A stretch of 32,755 nt of DNA, taken from positions 1 through 32,755 of the forward strand of contig JAEMSV010000042.1 of assembly GCA_016462625.1 (NCBI GenBank). Direction: 5' to 3'. Positions 1-7,804 of this stretch are shown in pieces. The translations under genes and the position numbers were made by a program. Position 1 is the stretch's first letter. Each line of letters begins with the position of its first letter. The stretch is from Solirubrobacteraceae bacterium. Its GTDB lineage: Bacteria; Actinomycetota; Thermoleophilia; Solirubrobacterales; Solirubrobacteraceae. The notes beneath the pieces were generated by a model that was given only the letters and a program-made list of their open reading frames with translations, was not told the DNA's origin and ran no database searches.

Positions 1-2738
1 AGATCGGGGTGGGGGAACATGAGCACGGCGCCGTGGCCCATCGGCGCCCACGCGAGCCCCCAGGCGTCGTCGATCGCGCCGGCACAGGCCTCAAGGCGGA
101 AGTTGTACGCCTGTGTCGCGTCGTACGCACCGCGCCACCACGACAGATGCGACGCGGCACGCAAAGCGCGGACAACGCTGTGTGAGGGCGTCCCGTCGAG
201 CGCGAGTGCCGCGTCCACCCACGCGCCGCCCTCCTCGAAGTGCCCGTGCGAGAACCACAGCCACCACAGCGCGGACACGAGGCGCAACGCGTCCTCCGCG
301 CGGCGCTCAGCAACCAGGTGGGCGAGCGCGGCGCGAAAGTTGTCGTGGTCGGCCTCCAGGGCGCGGAGGGTCGCGTCCTCTGCGGCGCCGAAGAGATCCG
401 GAGCCCGCCGGGCCGCGACGTCACCGTAGACCGCGGTGTGGCGACGCCGGATCTCTGCAGTTTCGCCGACTTCCTCGAGGCGCTCGTGCGCGAACGCGCG
501 GATCGGCGATCGCAGCCGCAGGCGGGTCACCCCGTCGATGGGCGGCTGGGACGCGACCATCGAGCAACGCACGAGCGTCCAGATGACGTCGATGACGTCG
601 TCTCCGGCGACGACGAGGTGCGCCTCCTCCAGGCCGAACGATCCCCGGAAGACAGCCAAGCGCCGGAAGACCTCCTGCTGGCGCGGCGTGAGCAGTCGGT
701 GTCCCCAGTCGATCGCCGCCTCGATCGTCAGGTGGCGGGCGGCACTCGTCGGATCCCGGCTGGAGAGCGACGCGAGGCGGCGCTTGCCTTCGAGCATCGC
801 CGCGATCTCGACGGCGAGCCCGGCAAGCCCGCGCTGCGCGACCTGTGCGGCGGCCAGCTCAATCGCGAGTGGGAGGCCGTCGAGCAGCGTGCATATCTCG
901 CCTGCCTCCCGGAACACCTCGCCGTCGCGCTGCTTGACGCTGGGCAGTGATCCCGCGCGTTCGAGCAGCAGCTCGACCGCATCCGGCAGCTCGCCGTCGC
1001 CGTCGACGCCGGTCGCCATCGACGGGACTTCGACCACGCGCTCTCCCCCGAGGCCGAGCGGTGCGATGCTCGTGGTCAGCACACACGTCCCGGGCGCGTG
1101 CGCCAGCAGGTCTGCGACCAGGCCGGCGCAGGCGTCGACGACGTGCTCGCAGTTGTCGATCAGCAGCAACGTCGCGCGATCTGACAGGTGCCGTCGCAGT
1201 GCGTCGGCCGCCATCTCGCCAGCGACGGGGCGCGCGCCCACGGCACTCGCGATCGACGTTGCGACGATCTCCGCGTCGGCGCCCGGCGGGAGGTCGGCCA
1301 GGCCTGCGAACCACACGCCGTCCGGAAACGACGTGATCTGGCGCGCAGCGACCTGAAGGGCGAGCCGGGTCTTGCCGCAGCCTCCCGGCCCGGTGAGGGT
1401 GATGAGCTCCTGGCCGGCGACGAGGCGCGACAGCCCCGCGATCTCCGGTCCGCGGCCGACGAACCGACTGGACTGGACCGGCAGGTTGTGGGGGTGTCGG
1501 CTCAGCGTCTGCGGCAGCCGTAGTGCGTCGGGGTGGTCGGGCACCGGAAGCTCGAAGGCCTCCTCGTCGGTGAGGAGGTCTTCGTAGCGCTGACGGCCGA
1601 GCGGGCGCAGCGCCTCTCGGTCGCTGGCCCGTGCCTGTGCAGCCGCGGAGACCAGGATCTGCCCCGGATGTGCGGCGTCGGCGAGCAGGCGGCAGCGGGC
1701 AGGGCCCGGGCCGAGCAGATGCTCGCCGACGGGCACCGTCGCGCCGACATGCACGCCGACCCGGCACTCCAGGCGCACGTCGCCCGCCAGGGCGACGGCG
1801 GCCTCTTCGGCGGCCTTCGCGCCGGGGAAGATCGCCGCGAGCTGGTCGTCGCCGACCGGGTAGGCGTCACCGCCGGCTTGCTCGACGGCGAGCACGGCGC
1901 TCCCGCGGGGACCCGGGTCCCAGGGCCGCTCGGCCCCGATCCGGGCGTGTAGCAGCACCCAATCGCTGCGCCCCTCCGCACGAGGCGCGCGCCGCGGCAC
2001 CGGCGGTCTCGACGGGAGCTCGCGCCGGCCGAGGGCGTCGCGCAGCGCCCGCAGCTGCGGGCCGGGCTGGACCAACGCCCTGTTCGCGCTGAGGTAGGCG
2101 TCTGTGGCCTCGGCGTTGCGCCCCGCGGCGATCAGGGCCAAGATCAGCTGCCGGTGCCGCCGTTCGTCGAGCTCGTGCTCCTGGAGCTGCCGCCGGACCG
2201 CGACCTCCACCTCGTCGTACTCGCCCAAGGCCAGCAGCACATCGTTGAGGTCGACCTCGGCGTTGGCGCGCAGGACCTCAAGCTCTCGGGCGGCACCCCG
2301 GGCCCACGGCAGCTCGGCGTGATCGCCGAGCAACGGTCCGCGCCAGGACGACAGCGCCTCGCTGAGCATCGCGTGAGCGGCCTGCGGACGCTCGGTGACG
2401 AGGTCTCGCGCGCCGCGGGCGAGCAGGCGGAACCGCTCGGCGTCGATCGCGGCGGACGAGACCATGAGGCGGTAGCCGGTTCCGTCTCGCTCGATGGCAC
2501 GCCCTGCGTCCCCGAGTGTGGAACGCAGGCGGGCCACCGTCTGCTGGACGGTGTTGCGCTTGTCGTTGGCACCGTCCCACACGTCTGCGAGCAGGCGCTC
2601 GGACGTGACCCGCTCTCCCGGCTGGACCAGGAGCCGTCCGAGGACGAGCTCTGGCTTGTCGGCGAGCGGGATGGCCTCCCCAGACGGCATGTGCCGAACG
2701 GTGATGGGGCCGAGAATGGAGTAGTCGAGGTCGGGCAC
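1..2738 (-). CDS. BTAD-family regulator with cyclase-like and NB-ARC ATPase domains (partial, C-terminus beyond window)
   Basis: This is a multidomain transcriptional regulator of the AfsR/SARP-like class, open to the left edge, with about 912 residues visible. Domains in order are an OmpR-type winged helix (about residues 5-90, beginning DYSILGPITVR), a BTAD helical domain (about 97-240), a degenerate class III cyclase-like domain (about 257-415, with VGVHVG and HPGQILVSAAA), and an NB-ARC/AAA-type ATPase with Walker A GPGGCGKT near 447-455 and Walker B LLLIDN near 522. A helical, probably TPR-like region follows. GTG at 2738 is chosen because the winged helix starts within ten residues and an in-frame stop lies a short way upstream; no good ribosome site is visible. 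It is divergent from the gene at 2817, with a dyad between them. In this family the ATPase part gates DNA binding; the signal here is unknown. The reading frame is open wherever I checked it. Confidence 0.88.
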   Translation of the reverse strand, partial: MPDLDYSILGPITVRHMPSGEAIPLADKPELVLGRLLVQPGERVTSERLLADVWDGANDKRNTVQQTVARLRSTLGDAGRAIERDGTGYRLMVSSAAIDAERFRLLARGARDLVTERPQAAHAMLSEALSSWRGPLLGDHAELPWARGAARELEVLRANAEVDLNDVLLALGEYDEVEVAVRRQLQEHELDERRHRQLILALIAAGRNAEATDAYLSANRALVQPGPQLRALRDALGRRELPSRPPVPRRAPRAEGRSDWVLLHARIGAERPWDPGPRGSAVLAVEQAGGDAYPVGDDQLAAIFPGAKAAEEAAVALAGDVRLECRVGVHVGATVPVGEHLLGPGPARCRLLADAAHPGQILVSAAAQARASDREALRPLGRQRYEDLLTDEEAFELPVPDHPDALRLPQTLSRHPHNLPVQSSRFVGRGPEIAGLSRLVAGQELITLTGPGGCGKTRLALQVAARQITSFPDGVWFAGLADLPPGADAEIVATSIASAVGARPVAGEMAADALRRHLSDRATLLLIDNCEHVVDACAGLVADLLAHAPGTCVLTTSIAPLGLGGERVVEVPSMATGVDGDGELPDAVELLLERAGSLPSVKQRDGEVFREAGEICTLLDGLPLAIELAAAQVAQRGLAGLAVEIAAMLEGKRRLASLSSRDPTSAARHLTIEAAIDWGHRLLTPRQQEVFRRLAVFRGSFGLEEAHLVVAGDDVIDVIWTLVRCSMVASQPPIDGVTRLRLRSPIRAFAHERLEEVGETAEIRRRHTAVYGDVAARRAPDLFGAAEDATLRALEADHDNFRAALAHLVAERRAEDALRLVSALWWLWFSHGHFEEGGAWVDAALALDGTPSHSVVRALRAASHLSWWRGAYDATQAYNFRLEACAGAIDDAWGLAWAPMGHGAVLMFPHPD

Positions 2739-2761
2739 CGCTGGATGCCGGGCCTGGCCGG

Positions 2762-2783
2762 TCGGTCTACCCAATCAGACCGA
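2762..2783. promoter_or_regulatory. 7-bp inverted repeat in divergent promoter region
   Basis: TCGGTCT (2762-2768) is repeated as its exact reverse complement AGACCGA (2777-2783), with an 8-base AT-richer centre. The arm centres are 15 bp apart. It sits between the regulator starting at 2738 (minus) and the gene at 2817 (plus), where an operator for either gene would be expected. It could also be an RNA hairpin in the leader of one of them. No protein can be assigned from sequence. Confidence 0.4.
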
Positions 2784-2816
2784 ATAGAGGATCGTCAAGC
2801 GCTCGGAAGGAACCGT

Positions 2817-4127
2817 ATGATGGCGGACGTGTCGACCGCGGCAGAACCGGCGGACCTGATCGACCGCCTGATCCGCGGGAGCGGGCTGTTCGACGTTGCC
2901 GAGAGCGCCTGCCGGGAAGGCGGCATCGCGGGCCGCGAGCAGGCGGTGGCGTACTGCCTCGCGGTGCTTGTCCTGAAGGACGATCCGGTGCGCAAGGGCA
3001 AGCGCCACTATCGCCTGGACGTCGGCGCGGACGACTTCTCCGAGCGGTTGGCGTTCTGGGCGGCGGAGGTGGCACGCAACATCCGTGCGTGGGGGGACAC
3101 GCACCAAGCGATCCAGGACGAAGCGGACCGATACGAGATCGACACGTTGCGCCGGCTCGTCCCGGGCTCGCGCGCGGACGATCTGATCGACGAGGCCGCC
3201 TCGCGGCTGATGGTTGTGCTCGCGGGCGGCCCGCGCGCCGACGAGATGGCGCCGGACCTGCTCCGGCGCCGGCTTCCTCCCGGCGACGCGTACGCCTTTC
3301 AGACACCACTCGACCGATGGATCCGAACCGGCTCGCGGCGGATCATGGCGCTGCGCGACACGGATCCGCTCGACGATCGGATCGTCGCGGAGGACGCGGT
3401 GGGCCAGGGGGACTTCGCGGCGGTCGTGGACGCGATCGCCGAGCAGGCTGAAGACGTGCTGGAAGTCCAGCTCGCGCACGTCGGGCGGATGGCCGAGACC
3501 CGCGAGTTGCTCCGCGGCGTCATCGATCGCGCGGACGGGTGGGAGGCGCAGCTCGCCGTCCGGCACGCCGCGAGCCCTGACGAGTCGCGCCTGTTCGTGC
3601 GGCTGCGGGCCGCTCTGCTGTACGTCGCCGACCGCCTGCGCCGCGAGCAGGCGGCCGTGACCGGCATGCTCGCCTTCCTGCTCCTTGCGATGCGGACCGC
3701 CGTGGTCCAGCAGCACGTCGCCGTGCTCTCGCTGCGGCGCCGGGTGCTCGACGCGGCCGTCGTGCAGGAGCTCCGCGATCGGATGCGGGTGATCGTGGCT
3801 GACACTCGCCACCCATCGCCGGGGCTCGTGCGCCAGACGCAGAAGGTCGCAGACGGCAAGGCGGTTCCGGTTTCGCGCCTGACCGCCCTGCAGGAGCTGC
3901 AAGTGCGCCCGGGTGAACGGGACAGGCTGCTTGCGCCGGTCTGCGCGATGCTCGATCGTCTCCCGGGTGTGGTCGATGACAACGAGGCGATCGCGGTGCT
4001 CGCTGCGCGCGCCGCGTCCAGCCCCGTGAAGGTCAAGTCCCATCGGAGCAAGGCCCGGGATGAGCTGTCACGGGTCGATCCGCTGTACGGGGCCGTGTTC
4101 CGCCGATACGCGATGGACCGGCCCTGA
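2817..4127 (+). CDS. Hypothetical protein with weak ECF-sigma-like segment (436 aa)
   Basis: I do not recognise this family with confidence. The start is the first of two adjacent ATGs, with a strong ribosome site GGAAGGA a few bases upstream. The protein is soluble, charged and mainly helical. Around residues 110-185 it resembles region 2 of ECF sigma factors: an ADDLIDEAASRLM stretch (compare the usual DLVQETFLRLW) followed some 30 residues later by a Trp-containing helix TPLDRWIRTGSRR. No convincing region 4 helix-turn-helix follows. The C-terminal half is a long helical region with a basic SPVKVKSHRSKAR stretch near residue 405. The stop overlaps the next start by one base, so the two products are probably made together and may interact. 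It is divergent from the BTAD regulator. The sigma link is only a guess; it could equally be an unrelated helical adaptor. Confidence 0.75.
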   Translation: MMADVSTAAEPADLIDRLIRGSGLFDVAESACREGGIAGREQAVAYCLAVLVLKDDPVRKGKRHYRLDVGADDFSERLAFWAAEVARNIRAWGDTHQAIQDEADRYEIDTLRRLVPGSRADDLIDEAASRLMVVLAGGPRADEMAPDLLRRRLPPGDAYAFQTPLDRWIRTGSRRIMALRDTDPLDDRIVAEDAVGQGDFAAVVDAIAEQAEDVLEVQLAHVGRMAETRELLRGVIDRADGWEAQLAVRHAASPDESRLFVRLRAALLYVADRLRREQAAVTGMLAFLLLAMRTAVVQQHVAVLSLRRRVLDAAVVQELRDRMRVIVADTRHPSPGLVRQTQKVADGKAVPVSRLTALQELQVRPGERDRLLAPVCAMLDRLPGVVDDNEAIAVLAARAASSPVKVKSHRSKARDELSRVDPLYGAVFRRYAMDRP

Positions 4128-4849
4128 TGAGCGCCGACGACGCCGACCGGGCACTGCAGCGCGAGGTCGCCGGGATACCGGTCCAGGCTGATGTGCTGGC
4201 CAGCGCGATCACGCGCAGGGCGTTCGATCGCACCGTCGTCGTCGAGGCGCTGCTCATGGGGCTGGACGACCCGGATGCGCTCACGCGCGCCGAGGTGGCG
4301 CACCGTGCTGCGCGGCTCGTCGATCTCGATCCCCGCGTCTCGGCACGCCTGACCGTCATGACCGGCCAGGATGACGACGCGCGTGTGCGCGAGGCGGCGG
4401 CCGACACGCTGCGAGCGCACGGCCTGCCCGTGCCCGGGGAGGCCGCGGCGGACACCGGCGCACCGCGTGCGGCACCCTCTCGCCTCGCCTTCCTGCGCTT
4501 GCGCCTGGGCTTCGTTCGAGGTGACGACGGAGCGGGTGACGCACTGTCGACGTTGGAGCCGGAGATCCCATCTCACGCGGTGGCGTTCAACGCCGATGTG
4601 CATGACGACGGCGCGGGTGGCGCAGTCATCGTGATCAGTGGCCTGCCCGACGACTTCATCGGACGTCATCCCACGCTGCGCGTCGCCCGGGAGCGCAACA
4701 GCCAACGGTTCGACCTCGTAACGGCCGACGCTCCGGTTCACGACGCCGGGCAGGTGCTCATCGCCGTCCCGCGGACAGTCCTGCCGTACACCGAGCTCGA
4801 GACCCGCCTCGCGCTCGGCGTCGACCTCGAGGTGCTCGGCGACCGCTGA
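4127..4849 (+). CDS. Hypothetical protein with HEAT-like N-terminal half (240 aa)
   Basis: The ATG shares its A with the preceding TGA, so translation is probably coupled. The N-terminal half (about residues 20-100) looks like two or three HEAT-like helical pairs, for example the pattern DDDARVREAAADTLRAHG and the similar preceding helices. HEAT repeats usually serve as protein-binding surfaces. The C-terminal half (about 118-240) is predicted mixed alpha/beta with several hydrophobic strands (GGAVIVISGL, GQVLIAVP) and ends LGVDLEVLGDR. There is no signal peptide, membrane segment or catalytic motif that I recognise. The tight coupling to the 2817 gene suggests a two-protein unit such as a regulator and its partner. 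That role is inference. Confidence 0.75.
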   Translation: MSADDADRALQREVAGIPVQADVLASAITRRAFDRTVVVEALLMGLDDPDALTRAEVAHRAARLVDLDPRVSARLTVMTGQDDDARVREAAADTLRAHGLPVPGEAAADTGAPRAAPSRLAFLRLRLGFVRGDDGAGDALSTLEPEIPSHAVAFNADVHDDGAGGAVIVISGLPDDFIGRHPTLRVARERNSQRFDLVTADAPVHDAGQVLIAVPRTVLPYTELETRLALGVDLEVLGDR

Positions 4850-4871
4850 CACGGCGCCACTTGACCAGCCC

Positions 4872-4890
4872 GTCAGGCGTCCGTCCTGAC
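4872..4890. promoter_or_regulatory. GTCAGG-N7-CCTGAC inverted repeat upstream of ThDP enzyme gene
   Basis: Arms GTCAGG (4872-4877) and CCTGAC (4885-4890) are exact reverse complements around a 7-base centre. The element lies in the 90-base gap between the HEAT-like gene and the ThDP enzyme gene, about 50 bases before the ATG at 4940. It could be an operator or a weak hairpin ending the upstream transcript. There is no T-run, so a terminator is less likely. Confidence 0.3.
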
Positions 4891-4939
4891 CTCCGAACCC
4901 ACGAATCCGGCTTGCGGGCCGGAGAGAGGACGGAGGGCG

Positions 4940-6631
4940 ATGTTCGACGTCACGATGGACAGCAGCCGGATCCAGCGGGCCCCGACGGTGGCCGAGCACC
5001 TGGCCACGCTGCTGTGGAAGCTGGGCGTGCGCAACGCGTTCGGCGTCTGCGGGCGGGAGATCGTCCCCGTCTGGCACGCGCTGCTGAGTACGGCCCGCAC
5101 CGAGCGCGAAATCGCGACCTACCACGGCCGGCACGAAACCGGCGCCGGCTTCGCCGCTGTCGGCAGCTGGCTGCAGACCGGGCGCCCTGTCGGAGTGTTC
5201 ACCACGACGGGGCCCGGGCTGACGAACGTGGTCACCGCACTGGAGACCGCGCGCGTGACTGGGGCGAAAGTCATCCTGCTGTCGCCGCTGACGCCCGTCG
5301 CAGAGCGCGGCCGGCTCGGCATCCAAGAGACGGGCGCCAGCGGCTATTGGAGTGCGGACCTGCACCTGGCGGGACGGCTGTTCGACGTCGTGGCGCACGT
5401 CGAGTCGCCCAAGCAGCTCCAGGCGCTCGCCGGGCGGCTGGCGGCTGGACTGGCCGGCGATGACGGCTTCATGGCACACATCGCGATCCCGACGAACGTG
5501 CAGGCGGAGCGCACGTTCGCCGCGCCGAAGGTGCCCGTGGTCCGGCGCTCTCGCCCGGCCCCCGCGCCCGAGGTGGCCGACGAGGTGGCCGACCTGCTGG
5601 CTGCCGAGCCGTTCGCCGTCTGGGTCGGCTGGGGGGCGCGTCGGCACGCGCAGGCGATCCACCGCCTGCTCGATATCACCGGCGCCCCGGCGATCTGCTC
5701 GCCGCGGGCTCTGGGGGTCGTTGACCGCCACGCGAGCTTCCTGGGCGTCACGGGAAATGGCGGGAGCGAGACGCTCGCCGAGGAGCTCGCGGCGTGCGGC
5801 GTCCAGCGGATGCTCGTGCTGGGGTCGCGACTGGCCGAGGCCACGTCGGGCTGGCTCCCTGGGCTGGTGCCGTCCGGCGGGTTCATCCACGTCGACCTGG
5901 ATCCCGGCGTGTTCGGTCAGGCCTACCCGGACGCGCCGAGCTACGGCGTCCAGTCCGGCGTCGGCGAGCTGGTCGACGCGCTGCTCGCACGCGCCGACAA
6001 GCTCGTGCACCGCTCGGGGCCCGAGCGTGCGCCCCAGGCGGATGCGGAGCCGCTGGTCGCGGCGCCGGGCACGGTGCATCCGGTCGCGCTGATGGCGGCG
6101 ATCCAGCGGGTCCTGGTGGACGGCACGGACATCCCGATCATCGCGGACGCATCCAGCGCGATGTTCTACGCCGCCCGATACCTGCGGTATCCGGAGCCGG
6201 GCCGGTGGTTCGTCGAAGGGCACGTGGGCGCCATGGGCGCGGCGGGTGCGCTCGTCGTCGGCGCCGCCGGGGGGCGCGGTGGGCCGGCAGCGGCGCTGTG
6301 TGGCGACGGCTCGATGCACATGCAGGACGAGATCAGCACCGCGGTCAAGTACGGCCTGCCGGCCATCTGGATCGTCCTGAACGACGGTGGCCTCGGCATC
6401 GTGCGCTCGGGCATGGGCCGCAACGGCTGGCCGCTGCACGACGCCGACTATCCGGCCGCCGACTTCGCCGCGGTGGCGCAAGACAAGGGCGCCGAGGGCG
6501 TGCGGGTGACCGCGGCGAACGCGCTGGACGCAGCGCTCTCCCAGGCGCTCGAAGCCGGTCGCCCGTTCGTCGTCGACGTGGTCATCGACCCATCGGTGGT
6601 CCCGCCCATGGGGGCGCGCGGCAAGCGCTGA
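4940..6631 (+). CDS. ThDP-dependent acetolactate synthase-like enzyme
   Basis: This is a thiamine-diphosphate enzyme of the acetolactate synthase/benzoylformate decarboxylase fold, 563 aa, the usual length. It has three domains: pyrimidine-binding (about 15-175), central (about 205-345) and pyrophosphate-binding (about 370-550). The cofactor-activating glutamate is E66 in HGRHETGAGFAA. The Mg/ThDP motif begins GDGS near 455 and ends NDGG near 481, about 27 residues later. GTGPGLTN-like loops are also present (TTTGPGLTNVV). The family decarboxylates 2-oxo acids and either releases the aldehyde or ligates it to another carbonyl. No ilvN-like small subunit or ilvC lies nearby, so a role in branched-chain synthesis is unlikely and the substrate cannot be read from sequence. 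The ATG has the ribosome site GGAGGG about six bases upstream. A strong hairpin follows the stop. Confidence 0.9.
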   Translation: MFDVTMDSSRIQRAPTVAEHLATLLWKLGVRNAFGVCGREIVPVWHALLSTARTEREIATYHGRHETGAGFAAVGSWLQTGRPVGVFTTTGPGLTNVVTALETARVTGAKVILLSPLTPVAERGRLGIQETGASGYWSADLHLAGRLFDVVAHVESPKQLQALAGRLAAGLAGDDGFMAHIAIPTNVQAERTFAAPKVPVVRRSRPAPAPEVADEVADLLAAEPFAVWVGWGARRHAQAIHRLLDITGAPAICSPRALGVVDRHASFLGVTGNGGSETLAEELAACGVQRMLVLGSRLAEATSGWLPGLVPSGGFIHVDLDPGVFGQAYPDAPSYGVQSGVGELVDALLARADKLVHRSGPERAPQADAEPLVAAPGTVHPVALMAAIQRVLVDGTDIPIIADASSAMFYAARYLRYPEPGRWFVEGHVGAMGAAGALVVGAAGGRGGPAAALCGDGSMHMQDEISTAVKYGLPAIWIVLNDGGLGIVRSGMGRNGWPLHDADYPAADFAAVAQDKGAEGVRVTAANALDAALSQALEAGRPFVVDVVIDPSVVPPMGARGKR

Positions 6632-6642
6632 CGGCGCGGACG

Positions 6643-6671
6643 GACCGTGCCGCCCAAGTGGCGGCACGGTC
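6643..6671. terminator. Strong bidirectional terminator hairpin
   Basis: A perfect 12-bp stem, GACCGTGCCGCC (6643-6654) pairing with GGCGGCACGGTC (6660-6671), closes a 5-base loop. It lies 11 bases after the ThDP gene stop and 11 bases before the end of the convergent gene at 6683. A perfect GC-rich stem between two convergent genes is the expected layout for a shared terminator. A long U-tract is absent on both sides, as is common in high-GC actinomycetes. Confidence 0.85.
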
Positions 6672-6682
6672 GCTTCCGGCCC

Positions 6683-7216
6683 TTACGCGGCGAGCGCAGC
6701 GGCTGCGGCTCGTGCGGGGGTCTCGAGACCGCGCACCGGCGCGGCATCGGGCTCGGCGTCGGCCATGATCGTGCAGATCAGGTCGTAGAACAGCACGAGC
6801 GTCGCCATCGTGACGGGGGACATGGCGGCCGGCTCGGCGATCCGCGTCGAGGCATGCGCGAGGATCGCGTCGGCCGCGGCCACGACGGCGGCGTCCGCGC
6901 CGTCGAACATCGCCGGCCCGGCGGCGACGCGCGCGATCTCGTCCTTCGTCAGGCGGCCATCGGGCCGGCGCAGCGCGATCTGACAGTGACCGGCCCACAC
7001 GTAGAGGCAGCCGCGCAGGGCGGCGACGCGGAGCGCGACGAGCTCCGACGTCCGGCCGTCCACGGCATCGAGCAGCACCTTGCCGAGGTGGTCGATCGGC
7101 CGGCCGACGACCGGCTCGGCGTTCAGGCGGTCATACAGCTGGCGTGGGACCAGGCCGTTCCATTCCGGGCGGCTCGTGGGTGTGAGGTCGGCGACGAGGT
7201 TGCGATTGGCTGACAC
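6683..7216 (-). CDS. Carboxymuconolactone decarboxylase (CMD/AhpD-like) family protein
   Basis: This is a 177-aa all-helical CMD-family protein. The family block is LRVAALRGCLYVWAGHCQIA: the usual family pattern is E..ILR.A...GS.YEWA.H, seen here as YVWAGH. The second conserved region (DAAVVAAADAILAH) and a C-terminal helical hairpin follow. Members include gamma-carboxymuconolactone decarboxylase and AhpD-type peroxidatic proteins. The CxxC of true AhpD is absent here, so a disulfide-based peroxidase role is unlikely. GTG at 7216 is chosen because AAAGGAG stands seven bases upstream; a longer in-frame start at 7288 lacks this. It is convergent with the ThDP enzyme across a shared hairpin, so a link in small-carbonyl or aromatic metabolism is possible but not shown. 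Confidence 0.85.
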   Translation of the reverse strand: MSANRNLVADLTPTSRPEWNGLVPRQLYDRLNAEPVVGRPIDHLGKVLLDAVDGRTSELVALRVAALRGCLYVWAGHCQIALRRPDGRLTKDEIARVAAGPAMFDGADAAVVAAADAILAHASTRIAEPAAMSPVTMATLVLFYDLICTIMADAEPDAAPVRGLETPARAAAAALAA

Positions 7217-7299
7217 GGTCAGCTCCTTTCGTTGGGAGGCGGGCAAACCCCGCCGTGTCCCAGGACGCGTCGTGCGCTGCCTGGTCAAGCGGCGTCCGC

Positions 7300-7318
7300 T
7301 GTCAGTGGCGTGTCAGTG
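7300..7318. promoter_or_regulatory. Tandem TGTCAGTG direct repeat, 11-bp period
   Basis: TGTCAGTG occurs at 7300-7307 and again at 7311-7318, exactly 11 bp apart, in the divergent region between the CMD gene and the operon starting at 7376. An AT-richer hexamer TTCAAT (7327-7332) lies 8 bp after the second copy on the plus strand, which is the spacing described for SARP-type activators upstream of a -10 element. The reverse complement core CTGACA is found twice at the same 11-bp period upstream of the vWA gene (10570-10586). Confidence 0.5.
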
Positions 7319-7375
7319 CGCCGGGGTTCAATGCCGCCCGTCGAGTCGGACCTCGGCTCGGAACGAAGAGACCCC

Positions 7376-7804
7376 GTGACCACGGCGATGCACATGCACC
7401 AGGACGATCCCGAACCGCCGCCCCGCGACGCCGACGCCGCGCGCGAGCGTCTGCTGGCCGATGTCGACCGATGGCTCGCGGTCGTGGCCGACAAGATCGA
7501 CGTGCAGGTCGAGCTCCTCACGCGAGTGGAGTCGGTCTTCCCCGCTGCGCGTCAAGCCGTGCGCCGGGGCGGGGCGGACGAGCTCAGCGTGCGCCGCGGC
7601 GAGCGGGCGTTCGTCGAAGGCGTGGAGGGCTTGGCCTCGCTGGCCGTCGACCTCCGCCGGGGAGCGGCACTGCGCCTGGCGCCGCAGCGGGTGGGTGGAC
7701 CCTTGCCGCTGCCAGGCGCATCTGCGCCCGGTGCGCGCCCCCACGTCGTCCGGCGTGTCATGACCGGCCTGGCGCGGCGGGTCCGTCGGCGGGTACGCCG
7801 GTGA
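7376..7804 (+). CDS. Small hypothetical protein preceding FHA-ABC transporter
   Basis: This 142-aa protein is of unrecognised family. A GTG at 7376 has a weak purine-rich leader (GAAGAG); an in-frame ATG at 7388 is an alternative. The middle (about residues 22-100) is helical and acidic-to-mixed. The last 25 residues carry many arginines (LARRVRRRVRR) and may bind acidic lipid or another protein. There is no signal peptide or transmembrane segment. Its stop overlaps the GTG start of the transporter gene (GTGA), so it is translated with it and is likely a cytoplasmic partner. That is inference from position. Confidence 0.65.
   Translation: MTTAMHMHQDDPEPPPRDADAARERLLADVDRWLAVVADKIDVQVELLTRVESVFPAARQAVRRGGADELSVRRGERAFVEGVEGLASLAVDLRRGAALRLAPQRVGGPLPLPGASAPGARPHVVRRVMTGLARRVRRRVRR

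Noticed and set aside
3299..6667. A very long open frame on the minus strand (about 1100 codons)
   Set aside because: It is a shadow of the plus-strand genes 2817-6631. The product is Arg/His/Asp-rich without any domain, as expected from antisense reading of high-GC coding DNA.
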